Positions 17,363-25,750 of a DNA stretch of 42,313 nucleotides are shown here, piece after piece. Source of the DNA: BJGN01 sp041159865 (GTDB taxonomy: Bacteria > Bacteroidota > Bacteroidia > Chitinophagales > Saprospiraceae); contig JBEAXK010000105.1 in NCBI GenBank assembly GCA_041159865.1, forward strand, positions 1-42,313. Reading direction: 5' to 3'. The notes under the pieces were generated by a model that worked only from the letters and a program-made list of their open reading frames with translations, ran no database searches and was not told the origin of the DNA. The position numbers and the translations under genes were made by a program. Every line of letters starts with the position of its first letter. Positions within the stretch are counted from its first letter, which is position 1.

Positions 17363-18412
17363 TTATTTACGTGGTGGTTTGTAAGCAGAATCAGTGAAAA
17401 ATTGTTTCGAATCTTCCCTTTGAATCAATTCAGTAAGGGTTAATGAAGGGTTTTTATTCATAAATGCTTTCACAATCTGCCAACCTAACCATGCGCCCGT
17501 TCTACCTGGTGCCTCCAAAGGCATTCCAGGCGAATTTGGACTATATTCCACATATTTACGGATTTTTTGCCAATTACTATCATAAAAGAGGGATTCTTGT
17601 AAAAAGTAGGCATAAATCTCTTTTTCATTTTCCAACAGCCAGTCCCATTGCTGAGTGGTTACTTCCATCAAAATTGAATCGGGCGTATCAGGGAGCAGTT
17701 TATCCTGAAGATAAAGTTTTTTCCCTTCCCGAAGCATTAATGCCAGCAAATGATCTGTTTCTGGTTGAGGAACCAGATCGTCGATCAAAGGCTGAAGCGT
17801 CTTTGTTACCAGATGTTCTGCGTTGAAGGATCTGGTTAAATAAGCTGAAAAATTGGGATTTTGTGGATTTTTTTGTTGGTAAGGATAATTTGAACCCAGA
17901 TAAAAATCTAATCCAACAGCCAGATTATTTTCCCCATAAATGAAATTTCCTAAAGAAAATTCAGATATAAAAGTAGTTACTTTAGGGGTCGGTCTTTCAG
18001 GAAAATAATATTTATAATATTTGAAGGCATTTAGAAAAGCAGATTCAATTGGCTCGAAATTAGCGTAAATTTGTTGAATGGTGTCGTATAATTTCCTGAC
18101 CTCATTAAACTGCGTAAATCCAATCAGGTATTTTTCTTCTCCCTGAGGGGCAATCTGTAAATCGTTCGCACCTAAAATTTGATTAAAATAAATTTCAGCA
18201 AATTCGGGATCCTTTTCTTTAATTTGTGTTAGTTCTCTGGTAAACTCCAGAGTGTCTGCCAGGAATAATTCTTTTTCAAAACGCCTGACTTTAAAATCAA
18301 TGGAAATATCCCGTACATCAGGAATCTGTTCCGAATGATTTTTAGAACAAGACATGGATAACTGGATTAGCAAAAGGCTAACTGAAAATATTAATTTGTT
18401 TCTTTGAACCAT
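17363..18412 (-). CDS. gldB: GldB-like gliding-motility lipoprotein
   Basis: A 349-residue protein with a lipoprotein signal ending in LSMSC, so it is probably anchored to a membrane after cleavage at the Cys. The opening RRFEKELF and the SEFSLGNFIYGENNLAVGLDFYLG block resemble GldB, required for gliding in Flavobacterium johnsoniae but also common in non-gliding Bacteroidota. No enzymatic motif is identified, although the domain is distantly peptidase-like in organisation (weak impression). It is the first gene of the minus-strand run and is divergent from nadC. A TAACTTTG -7 element lies 31 bp upstream. Confidence 0.8.
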   Translation of the reverse strand: MVQRNKLIFSVSLLLIQLSMSCSKNHSEQIPDVRDISIDFKVRRFEKELFLADTLEFTRELTQIKEKDPEFAEIYFNQILGANDLQIAPQGEEKYLIGFTQFNEVRKLYDTIQQIYANFEPIESAFLNAFKYYKYYFPERPTPKVTTFISEFSLGNFIYGENNLAVGLDFYLGSNYPYQQKNPQNPNFSAYLTRSFNAEHLVTKTLQPLIDDLVPQPETDHLLALMLREGKKLYLQDKLLPDTPDSILMEVTTQQWDWLLENEKEIYAYFLQESLFYDSNWQKIRKYVEYSPNSPGMPLEAPGRTGAWLGWQIVKAFMNKNPSLTLTELIQREDSKQFFTDSAYKPPRK

Positions 18413-18442
18413 TCTTTATGGTGTTTTTTTTGATAATGTATA

Positions 18443-18450
18443 CAAAGTTA
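18443..18450 (-). promoter_or_regulatory. putative -7 promoter element of the gldB-like operon
   Basis: Minus-strand TAACTTTG matches TAnnTTTG exactly and would give a leader of about 24 nt. The -33 triplet 19 bases upstream is AAA rather than TTG. It could drive gldB through the permease gene as one transcript. Confidence 0.45.
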
Positions 18451-18479
18451 AATTATTGTTCATCCTTTATTTGAAATAA

Positions 18480-19337
18480 ATGAATCACTCAATATCTGAA
18501 AATTGGTTAAACGATTTTATTCGAAGAGGTATTGCAGAAGATGTAGGAGATGGTGATCATACCGCATTGGCTTGTATTCCTATTAGTGACCGAAAATCGG
18601 CAAGACTTCTGGTAAAACAAGAAGGAGTAATAGCAGGATTGACTGTTGCAGAGTCTATTTTTAAGTATCTGGATCCTGCTTCTACCTGGAATCCCTTAAT
18701 AGCTGACGGGGATTCCGTTTTACCTGGTCAGGTTGCAGCTGTTTTAGAGGGAAATACACAGGCTATTTTGAGAGGAGAACGACTGGCACTAAATACCATG
18801 CAAAGGATGAGTGGTATAGCGACCTTAAGTAACAGACTGGCAAGTAAGGTGTCAGATTTATCCGTTCGGTTAATCGATACACGTAAAACAACCCCGTTAT
18901 TACGTCCTTTGGAAAAATGGGCCGTTAAACTTGGAGGATGTGAAAATTATCGGTTCGGACTTTTTGATAGAATCATGATTAAGGATAATCATATTGATGC
19001 CTCAGGAAGTATTACACAGGCATTAAAACAAGTGCACGAATATCTTCGTTTGAATGATTTAAATCTTGAAATTACCGTTGAGGTGAGGAATTTAAATGAA
19101 ATTGAAGAGGTGTTATCTGTTTCGGGTTGTCAGCGAATTATGCTGGATAATTTTTCCCCAGCTCAAATTAAAGAAGCTATTTTATTAATTGGCAAAAAAA
19201 TGGAAATTGAAGCGTCAGGAGGAATTAATGAAAATAATTTGAGAGAATATGCTGAGACAGGGGTCGATTTTATTTCCTTGGGTGCCTTAACTCATTCCGC
19301 AGGTAGTTTAGATCTTAGTCTCAAAATAATCGCTTAG
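18480..19337 (+). CDS. nadC: nicotinate-nucleotide pyrophosphorylase (carboxylating)
   Basis: Quinolinate phosphoribosyltransferase converts quinolinate and PRPP to nicotinate mononucleotide in de novo NAD synthesis. The 285-residue length is normal for the family. Typical blocks are EDVGDGDHT near the N-terminus, RLIDTRKTTPLLRPLEKWAV (about 136-155), MIKDNHI, the VEVRNLNE segment, MLDNFSP and the C-terminal EASGGINENN...ISLGALTHSA phosphate-binding region. It is divergent from the gldB-like gene by 67 bp. No other nad genes are nearby. A 255-bp gap follows before lhgO. Confidence 0.96.
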   Translation: MNHSISENWLNDFIRRGIAEDVGDGDHTALACIPISDRKSARLLVKQEGVIAGLTVAESIFKYLDPASTWNPLIADGDSVLPGQVAAVLEGNTQAILRGERLALNTMQRMSGIATLSNRLASKVSDLSVRLIDTRKTTPLLRPLEKWAVKLGGCENYRFGLFDRIMIKDNHIDASGSITQALKQVHEYLRLNDLNLEITVEVRNLNEIEEVLSVSGCQRIMLDNFSPAQIKEAILLIGKKMEIEASGGINENNLREYAETGVDFISLGALTHSAGSLDLSLKIIA

Positions 19338-19520
19338 GGTGGAAATTGGTTTAATATTAAAATTAAGGATGAGATGAGACAACTCATAAGAAGTAAAAAT
19401 CTAAGGTCGCGATGCAGTAGGGGGGATTGTTCAAGTTTCACCAGTTTCGTTTTTTTATTCTCCCTAAGCAAAAAGGATACCATAGCAAAAAATCGTTATA
19501 TGTCCGAAACCTTTGCCAGT

Positions 19521-19558
19521 AGCTAATTCTACCATTTTAAAATGCTAAAAAATTAGCT
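19521..19558. repeat. nested palindromes upstream of lhgO
   Basis: AGCTAATT (19521-19528) and AATTAGCT (19551-19558) form a perfect 8-bp inverted repeat. The spacer contains a second perfect palindrome, CATTTTAAAATG (19533-19544). The pair lies 35-72 bp before the lhgO ATG, where a promoter or operator is expected. No exact -7 element is found; TAATTTTT near 19580 is one base off. The rest of the 255-bp gap (19338-19592) holds no gene I can support. Confidence 0.45.
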
Positions 19559-19592
19559 GTCAATTTATTTAAATATACTTAATTTTTATACT

Positions 19593-20795
19593 ATGAAAAA
19601 AGATGTTTTAATTATTGGAGGTGGAATTGTGGGGTTGGCAACGGCTTACAGGTTGTTACAGGAAAAACCTGATTTATCTTTAACCTTGGTAGAAAAAGAG
19701 TCGGGTTTAGCCAGACACCAAACGGGGCATAATAGTGGCGTCATCCATTCTGGCATTTATTACAGGCCTGGAAGCCTACGTGCAAAAAATTGTATTACGG
19801 GCTACCAAGAACTACTTGATTTTTGCAAATCAGAGGATATTCCATTTGAAATATGCGGTAAATTGATTGTGGCTACCTCCGAAAAGGATATTCCCAGTAT
19901 GGAAAAAATACTGCAAAATGGATTACAGAACGGATTGAATGGCATTCGCCGTATTTCCAGAGAGGAAGCACTCGAAAGAGAACCTCACATTAATGTGAAG
20001 GAAGCTATTTTGGTTCCTCAAGCTGGTATCGTCGATTATACAACCGTTTCTTTGAAATATGCGGAAAAAATAAAAGCACTTGGGGGAGAAATTTTAACCC
20101 ACTTTAAGGTAGAGAATATCATAAGATCTAATAATGAAATAATCCTAAAATCGGTTGACGCCAGAGAAGTATCTGGTCGAATTTTAATAAATTGTGCTGG
20201 ATTATATTCCGACAAGGTGGCGCAAATGACTGGAATGCCATTACCTCCCCTTCAGATTATTCCCTTCAGAGGGGAATATTACGATTTGAAGCCAGAAAAA
20301 CAATATTTAGTCAGACATTTGGTCTATCCTGTTCCAAATCCTGATTTTCCTTTTCTTGGGGTTCATTTTACCAGAATGATAGGTGGCGGTATTGAAGCAG
20401 GTCCAAATGCAGTACTGGCTTTTAAAAGAGAAGGATACTCGCGGTGGGATGTTGATGCAAAGGAATTGGCAGAAACTATATTTTTTCCAGGTTTTCGTCG
20501 TTTAGCTTCCAAACACTGGCAGTATGGGCTTGGGGAATTACACAGATCTTTTTCCTCAACTGCATTTGTAAAAGCCCTTCGACACCTGATTCCGGAAATT
20601 AATGAAGAAGATCTAGTTCGGGGAGGTGCAGGCGTTAGAGCAATGGCTACCGATAATCTTGGAAATATGAGCGATGATTTTCTTATATTTGCCGATAACC
20701 AAATTGTCAATGTTTGTAATGCCCCATCGCCAGCGGCGACGGCATCTCTTTCTATTGGTAAATCAATTGCTTCAAAAGCATTAGATATTTTATGA
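19593..20795 (+). CDS. lhgO: L-2-hydroxyglutarate oxidase (LhgO-like)
   Basis: A 400-residue FAD-dependent oxidoreductase of the DAO family. The N-terminal dinucleotide-binding motif is GGGIVGLAT (about 9-17), followed by the acidic residue in TLVEKE. The RHQTGHNSGVIHSGIYY segment is the hallmark of the LhgO/L2HGDH group, and the C-terminal RGGAGVRAMA and SPAATASL segments fit the FAD-binding end. Known relatives oxidise L-2-hydroxyglutarate to 2-oxoglutarate and pass electrons to quinone. It starts an apparent operon: the aminotransferase gene begins 13 bp after its stop. That linkage is what makes it interesting, because a WbpB-type dehydrogenase would produce 2-hydroxyglutarate. Confidence 0.9.
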   Translation: MKKDVLIIGGGIVGLATAYRLLQEKPDLSLTLVEKESGLARHQTGHNSGVIHSGIYYRPGSLRAKNCITGYQELLDFCKSEDIPFEICGKLIVATSEKDIPSMEKILQNGLQNGLNGIRRISREEALEREPHINVKEAILVPQAGIVDYTTVSLKYAEKIKALGGEILTHFKVENIIRSNNEIILKSVDAREVSGRILINCAGLYSDKVAQMTGMPLPPLQIIPFRGEYYDLKPEKQYLVRHLVYPVPNPDFPFLGVHFTRMIGGGIEAGPNAVLAFKREGYSRWDVDAKELAETIFFPGFRRLASKHWQYGLGELHRSFSSTAFVKALRHLIPEINEEDLVRGGAGVRAMATDNLGNMSDDFLIFADNQIVNVCNAPSPAATASLSIGKSIASKALDIL

Positions 20796-20808
20796 TTTAA
20801 TAAGTGAG

Positions 20809-21933
20809 ATGGAAAATATACAAATGGTTGATCTAAAAGGTCAATATCTAAGAATTAAACCACAGATAGATGAGGGAATCATGGAAGTTCTAATGGAAAC
20901 TTCCTATATCAATGGACCTCAAGTAAGTTTATTTAAAAATAATTTGGAGAAATATTTAAATGTAAAAAGGGTCATTCCTTGCGCAAATGGTACCGATGCA
21001 CTCCAAATTGCTATGATGGCATTGGATCTAAAACCTGGCGACGAGGTTATTGTCCCTGCATTTACTTATGTGGCAACGGCAGAGGTTATCGCTTTATTAA
21101 ATTTAAAGCCTGTAATGGTTGACGTTGATATCGATTCGTTTAACGTAACTCCTGATATTATAGAAGCAGCAATTACAGAAAAAACACGCGCCGTAGTACC
21201 TGTAAATTTGTATGGACAATGTGCTGATTTAGAGAGTATTAGAAATTTATGTGATCAACGGGGTATATATATGATTGAGGATAATGCGCAAGCAATAGGT
21301 GCCGATTATTTGCTGCGAAATGGGGAAAAAGTTAAATCGGGAACCGTTGGCCATATCGGTTCGACCAGCTTTTATCCTTCAAAAAATCTTGGTGCTTACG
21401 GTGATGGAGGGGCGCTTTATACTCAGGATGAAAATCTGGGTTCAAGGCTTCATAAAATTGCAAATCATGGTCAAACCAAACGTTATTATCACGACATGGT
21501 TGGAGTCAACTCCAGGTTAGACTCTATTCAAGCTGCTATTCTTAATGTTAAATTGAATTATTTAGATCAGTTTGCGTCTGAAAGAAGAGCTGTTGCCGAT
21601 GCTTATGATAGTGGTTTTTTATCTGTTGAAGCATTACAAATTCCATGTAGAGTGGATTTTTCAAGTCATGTTTTCCATCAATATACCTTAAAGGTAAAAG
21701 ATGGAAGGAGAGACCAGTTGCAGTCTTACCTAAAAGAAAAAGGTATCCCCTCTATTATTTATTATCCTTTACCGTTATATGATCAAGAAGCATTCAGAAA
21801 AGATGCTAATGTTCATTTTCTACCAGCAACGGAAAAATTATGTAAGTCAGTGTTATCTTTACCCATTCATACCGAAATGAGTGAAGATCAGATTGCATAT
21901 ATTATTCATGCCGTTAATCAATTTTTCAAATAA
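20809..21933 (+). CDS. DegT/DnrJ/EryC1 sugar aminotransferase, WbpE-like
   Basis: A 374-residue PLP-dependent aminotransferase acting on a nucleotide-linked keto-sugar. SCANGTDALQ-type binding appears as CANGTDALQIA (58-68), the cofactor aspartate region as MIEDNAQAIGA (155-165), and the Schiff-base lysine as Lys192 in FYPSKNLGAYGDGG. VGVNSRLDSIQAAIL is also typical. The sequence strongly recalls Pseudomonas WbpE, which makes UDP-2-acetamido-3-amino-2,3-dideoxy-glucuronic acid; FdtB/QdtB-type 3-aminotransferases are the alternative. Its stop codon is immediately followed by the ATG of the acetyltransferase, suggesting translational coupling and sequential steps on one sugar. Confidence 0.9.
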   Translation: MENIQMVDLKGQYLRIKPQIDEGIMEVLMETSYINGPQVSLFKNNLEKYLNVKRVIPCANGTDALQIAMMALDLKPGDEVIVPAFTYVATAEVIALLNLKPVMVDVDIDSFNVTPDIIEAAITEKTRAVVPVNLYGQCADLESIRNLCDQRGIYMIEDNAQAIGADYLLRNGEKVKSGTVGHIGSTSFYPSKNLGAYGDGGALYTQDENLGSRLHKIANHGQTKRYYHDMVGVNSRLDSIQAAILNVKLNYLDQFASERRAVADAYDSGFLSVEALQIPCRVDFSSHVFHQYTLKVKDGRRDQLQSYLKEKGIPSIIYYPLPLYDQEAFRKDANVHFLPATEKLCKSVLSLPIHTEMSEDQIAYIIHAVNQFFK

Positions 21934-22518
21934 ATGGAAGATATTTTTATACATCCTTCCGCAGTTGTCGACGAAGGTGCGGTTATAGGTTCAGGAACTA
22001 AAATATGGCATTTTTCTCATATTATGTCGGGTGCTGTGTTGGGAAAACAGTGTAACCTTGGTCAAAATGTATTTATTGCCAGCGGCGTAGTTATTGGTAA
22101 TAATGTAAAAATTCAAAATAATGTTTCTTTATACACAGGTGTAACTTGTGAGGACGATGTATTTTTAGGTCCTTCTGCCGTTTTTACCAATGTCATTAAT
22201 CCGCGAAGTGCTGTAAACAGAAAAGCGGATTATAAACAAACCCTTATTGGAAGGGGGGCAAGTATAGGGGCAAATACAACTATCGTCTGTGGGCATAAAA
22301 TTGGTCAGTATGCATTTATTGGGGCAGGTGCTGTGGTTACCAAAGAGGTGCCTGATTTTGCTTTAGTTATTGGAAATCCGGCAAGGGTTAAATATTTTAT
22401 GAGTCGTTTAGGGCATAAACTTGTTTTTTCGGAAGAGGGATTGGCAGTTTGTCCAGAATCTGGGGACCAATATACTCTTAATAAAGGCATCGTAACATTA
22501 ATTCATGATAAAAAATAA
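21934..22518 (+). CDS. left-handed beta-helix N-acetyltransferase, WbpD-like
   Basis: A 194-residue hexapeptide-repeat acyltransferase. Imperfect [LIV]-G-x4 repeats run through most of the protein (IGSGTKIWHFSHI, LGQNVFIASGVVIG, IGANTTIVCG, IGAGAVVTKEVPDFALVIGNPA). The opening IHPSAVVDEGAVIG and the WHFSHI block are typical of WbpD/WlbB enzymes, which acetylate the 3-amino group of UDP-linked 2,3-diamino uronic acids with acetyl-CoA. A Cys-containing C-terminal tail (VCPESGDQY) resembles that seen in related sugar acetyltransferases. It has no gap with the upstream aminotransferase, so the pair probably performs consecutive steps of one amino-sugar pathway. Confidence 0.88.
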   Translation: MEDIFIHPSAVVDEGAVIGSGTKIWHFSHIMSGAVLGKQCNLGQNVFIASGVVIGNNVKIQNNVSLYTGVTCEDDVFLGPSAVFTNVINPRSAVNRKADYKQTLIGRGASIGANTTIVCGHKIGQYAFIGAGAVVTKEVPDFALVIGNPARVKYFMSRLGHKLVFSEEGLAVCPESGDQYTLNKGIVTLIHDKK

Positions 22519-22519
22519 A

Positions 22520-23158
22520 ATGAAAGTGGTAGATATGCAATCAAAGGACGATTCAGCTATTTTAGAACCAGTTCCTTATCAAAATTTACATATTTCTAAC
22601 GATGAGCGTAAGTGGTTTGCCGTTTATACCCGATTCAAGAGAGAAAAAATTGTTTTAAGACAATTATTGGAAAAAGGAATAAATGCTTATTTACCTCTAA
22701 GTACTCACAAAAGGGTCTATACACGCAAAATAAAAAAGATTGAATTGCCCTTAATAAGTTGTTACGTTTTTGTCAAAATTTTTCATTCGGAATATTTCTC
22801 GGTTATATCAACCCAGGATGTCGTGAATTTTGTAAAATTTAGCCAGGAATTACTGGCCATTCCAGAAAGAGAAATAAATATTTTAAAAGCAATCACAGGT
22901 CAAAATATTGAGATTGAAGCTACCCGACTGATACCCGAAGTTGGAGATGATATTGAAATTTGCTTCGGTAGTCTTTATGGATTAAGAGGGAAATTGGTAG
23001 ATCAGCATAATGATAAAAATGTAGTAATTGAGTTAGAGCAAATGGGTTTTTCAATGCGTATGCATGTTGACCCTCAATATCTTAAAATAATTAATAAATC
23101 TAAGCCTGAGGATAAATCTGGTAAAAAAGAGGAAAGATTACTGGATAAATTCATTTAA
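22520..23158 (+). CDS. NusG-like specialised transcription antiterminator (UpxY-type)
   Basis: A NusG paralogue of about 212 residues. The NGN domain begins KWFAVYTRFKREKIV and includes the LPLISCYVFVK strand; a KOW-like domain (GDDIEICFGSLYGLRGKLV...) follows, then a charged tail of about 20 residues. In Bacteroidota such proteins (UpxY group) promote transcription elongation of the polysaccharide operon that encodes them, but there they normally come first; here the gene is last. An ATG at 22505 is also possible and would overlap the acetyltransferase by 14 bases; 22520 lies one base after its stop and is preferred. The housekeeping nusG would sit next to rplK/secE, absent here. Confidence 0.85.
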   Translation: MKVVDMQSKDDSAILEPVPYQNLHISNDERKWFAVYTRFKREKIVLRQLLEKGINAYLPLSTHKRVYTRKIKKIELPLISCYVFVKIFHSEYFSVISTQDVVNFVKFSQELLAIPEREINILKAITGQNIEIEATRLIPEVGDDIEICFGSLYGLRGKLVDQHNDKNVVIELEQMGFSMRMHVDPQYLKIINKSKPEDKSGKKEERLLDKFI

Positions 23159-23163
23159 TATAT

Positions 23164-23210
23164 CCATTTTATAGGATATGAGTATTGCATTTCTTGCCGT
23201 TATAAAATGG
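23164..23210. repeat. 10-bp inverted repeat downstream of the NusG-like gene
   Basis: CCATTTTATA (23164-23173) pairs perfectly with TATAAAATGG (23201-23210) across a 27-base spacer. A shorter hairpin ATATCC/GGATAT (23160-23179) overlaps the left arm. It lies 6 bp after the stop codon and could end the lhgO transcript, but it lacks a following T-tract, so an intrinsic terminator is not established. Confidence 0.4.
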
Positions 23211-23273
23211 TCCCTTTACGTATGAAATGGCTTATGTCAAAAGACTAATTATCGTAAATCTATTGTTAAATAT

Positions 23274-23303
23274 TTGTTAGGTGTAAATAAAATCGTACAT
23301 TTG
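23274..23303 (+). promoter_or_regulatory. Bacteroidota sigma-ABfr-type promoter for the TPR gene
   Basis: TTG at 23274-23276 is followed after exactly 19 bases by TACATTTG at 23296-23303. This is the full TTG-N19-TAnnTTTG layout of primary-sigma promoters in Bacteroidota. The predicted transcript start is near 23310, giving a leader of about 35 nt before the ATG at 23345. It separates the TPR gene from the upstream sugar operon. Confidence 0.75.
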
Positions 23304-23344
23304 AAGTCGATTTAAACAGGTCTGTTCTAACATTTTCCTCAGTA

Positions 23345-24346
23345 ATGTCAAATTATCGTATTATTCTGGCTGGTCAGCTCATTTTTAATAATCAGCGCAG
23401 TTTCGAAATGGCGCTTGCGCAGTATAATCAACGTGTTGAAATACATTTCAAATATGATGTTTTTTTACGTAGTGAAAATATTTTTGATCTTGAACAACAA
23501 TGCCTCAATATCCCAAGGCATGTCGAACCCGAAATATCAGATAGAACCTGGCGAAATACAATCTCTGCTTTAGAAACAGTTTGTGAGTATGCGATTGCAG
23601 GAAGTCTGAGTGCCTGGAAGCTTGAAAATGGTAAAATTGTTGAGTTTCGTGAAATTGAACCTAATGGTGATAAATCAGCTATTCAGTCTTTTTTATTAGG
23701 AAGAAAGTTGGTTGGAAAGGGAGAGGATAAAGCGGCTAAAGAAGCCTTAGATTTGGCTATTCAAAAATGTGAAAGACATGCTAAAGCTTATGAACGAAGA
23801 GGTTATGTTAATTTCAGACTTGGAAATTTTAAAGATGCATTATATGATTTCAATAAAAGTATCCTCATTAATCCTCATGGAGAAGAAGCTCATTTCGGAA
23901 GAGCATTTGTTCATATAATGTTGAAGGATTATCATTCAGCAATTAAAGATTTCGATACCACCCTCAAGAATTCAATTCCTCACCAGCCTATTTTTTGGAA
24001 AGCGAAACGAATAAAGGGGGAATGTCATTTGATACTTGGCGAGTATAAAAGTTCGATTTTAGATTTAGTACCTATCTCTAAAAGAACCTTCATGGAGGAG
24101 GATAATAATTTTGGCTGGCAACGTAAAGTTTGGTTTAATTTAGGTCAGGCCTATTTGGGTGACCAAAATTTTAAGGAAGCAACTATGGCCCTCGAGAAAG
24201 CAAAAAGTCTGTCATCAGGGAAAGATGTGCTGACAATAGAAGATATTGAAGGGTTACTCATAGCCGCAAAAGCTGGTAAAACTCCCTCTTCTTATATTAA
24301 TCCTATTCTTGGAAGTATTAAAACGGGTGCCCCTATTTTCCCTTAA
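23345..24346 (+). CDS. TPR-repeat protein of unknown function
   Basis: A 333-residue protein without an obvious signal peptide, so probably cytoplasmic. The first 115 residues form a domain I do not recognise (MSNYRIILAGQLIFNNQ..., ending near ENGKIVEFREIEP). From about residue 118 to 305 there are roughly four to five tetratricopeptide units: KAYERRGYVNFRLGNFKDAL, the EEAHFGRAFVHIM unit, KGECHLILGEYKSSI and WFNLGQAYLGDQNFKEA. TPRs mediate protein-protein contacts; no catalytic motif is seen. It has its own strong promoter, and its TAA stop overlaps the stop of the convergent uxaB gene in the palindrome TTAA. Confidence 0.75.
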   Translation: MSNYRIILAGQLIFNNQRSFEMALAQYNQRVEIHFKYDVFLRSENIFDLEQQCLNIPRHVEPEISDRTWRNTISALETVCEYAIAGSLSAWKLENGKIVEFREIEPNGDKSAIQSFLLGRKLVGKGEDKAAKEALDLAIQKCERHAKAYERRGYVNFRLGNFKDALYDFNKSILINPHGEEAHFGRAFVHIMLKDYHSAIKDFDTTLKNSIPHQPIFWKAKRIKGECHLILGEYKSSILDLVPISKRTFMEEDNNFGWQRKVWFNLGQAYLGDQNFKEATMALEKAKSLSSGKDVLTIEDIEGLLIAAKAGKTPSSYINPILGSIKTGAPIFP

Positions 24347-25746
24347 ATTTTTATCCATTGAGATAAATCGTCTCCCCAAATGGTCTTTTCTTTAAGTAAA
24401 AGGTTTAATTTTTCATTCTTGGAAATGGGTTTTAAACGAATATCATGAATGATGGCTTTCGAATGATCATCAATTTGTATTTCTCTATTATCAATTAGGA
24501 AATAGAATATTTCAATGATACTTTCTATCATTTTTGCAGGAGCTTTTCCTTTCTTTTTTATAAAGTTCTTAAACAAGGGTAATATTCGAATAGTCAGTTT
24601 CATAGGGTATTGAACGGCTATCGATTTCCATTTATGTTCAATATTGCCATTTGAAAACCTGTCGATGACGTCTTTTGCAAAGGCTATTTTATCCTCATTT
24701 TTTATTTCTTCGGGAAGAGACGGAATAATTTCCTCAAAAATAAGTTCCTCTGCAAATTTTTTGAAGGGAGCATTACTCATGGCATTAAATACAGTTTCGA
24801 ATCCTTCAGCAATCGCTTTTGCGCACAAAAGGGAATGAGAACCATTTAAAATGCGAAGTTTTAATTCCTTAAACTGGGAAATATCAGAGACGATTTTGAT
24901 TTCTTCATTTACTTTTGAAAAAGACAAAAGGTCACTTATTTCTTGCCCTCCCTCAATTGCCCAAAGTGCGTAAGGTTCGCACATGATAGCATTTTGATCG
25001 GTATAGCCGTATTTTTCTGCTAATCTCTGTTGTTTTTCCTCTGATAATTTTCCAGGAACGATCCTGTCAACTAAAGTGTTTGCGAAAATGACATACTGAT
25101 TTATCCATTCCTTAAATGAGGCAGAGAACGCATTAAACTGGATCAATTTATCTATAATTCCCTTTAAAATTAATCCATTATCAGTTAATAACTCAGTTGG
25201 TAAAACCACTAATTTACTTTCAGGGGTGTTCCCAAGTATTTTGAAACGATGGAACAGACATTGTAGTAATTTACCTGGAAAAGAAAGGGATGGGTTCTCT
25301 GCAAGCTTTTCTTCAAGGTATTGTAATCCTGCTTCGGTGGTATTTGAAATAATGATTTGAATAGATGGACTCGCTGCTGCATTTAAAATATCAGACCAAT
25401 TAGATTTAACACTTAAAATGTTGCTAATGGAACTGCATATCACATCTTCCTCTACATTTACACCGTTTTTAAGTCCACTAATGTGAAGCGTATATAGATA
25501 ATCTTGATTTTTAAAAGAGGAAATATCGCCATTTTCAGTGGACTTAACGACGATGATACGGCCATTGAACACCCCCAGGTTATTTGCTTTTTCAACAAAA
25601 TAATCAGGCAAACCTCTCAATAAAACGCCGGTTCCAAATTGCAAAATTTTTTCTGGAAGTTGAAACTGGTTTAAGTTTGGTATAGATAATGATGGATTTT
25701 TGTTAATATCCAATAAATTGGAAAAGGAGAGAGCCGGCATAAACAT
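24343..25746 (-). CDS. uxaB: tagaturonate reductase (altronate oxidoreductase)
   Basis: A 467-residue member of the polyol-specific long-chain dehydrogenase family. The N-terminal NAD-binding part includes ILQFGTGVLLRG (about 34-45) and GRIIVVKSTENGD. The family's catalytic K-x4-N-x2-H motif appears as KLRILNGSHSL near residue 295. The RG-type opening and overall layout fit UxaB, which interconverts tagaturonate and altronate in galacturonate catabolism; fructuronate reductase or mannitol dehydrogenase are less likely alternatives. It follows the NTF2-like gene by 4 bp, and both are divergent from a LacI-family regulator with a LacI-type operator between. No uxaA or uxaC is present in the window. 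Confidence 0.85.
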   Translation of the reverse strand: MFMPALSFSNLLDINKNPSLSIPNLNQFQLPEKILQFGTGVLLRGLPDYFVEKANNLGVFNGRIIVVKSTENGDISSFKNQDYLYTLHISGLKNGVNVEEDVICSSISNILSVKSNWSDILNAAASPSIQIIISNTTEAGLQYLEEKLAENPSLSFPGKLLQCLFHRFKILGNTPESKLVVLPTELLTDNGLILKGIIDKLIQFNAFSASFKEWINQYVIFANTLVDRIVPGKLSEEKQQRLAEKYGYTDQNAIMCEPYALWAIEGGQEISDLLSFSKVNEEIKIVSDISQFKELKLRILNGSHSLLCAKAIAEGFETVFNAMSNAPFKKFAEELIFEEIIPSLPEEIKNEDKIAFAKDVIDRFSNGNIEHKWKSIAVQYPMKLTIRILPLFKNFIKKKGKAPAKMIESIIEIFYFLIDNREIQIDDHSKAIIHDIRLKPISKNEKLNLLLKEKTIWGDDLSQWIKI

Positions 25747-25750
25747 GAAA

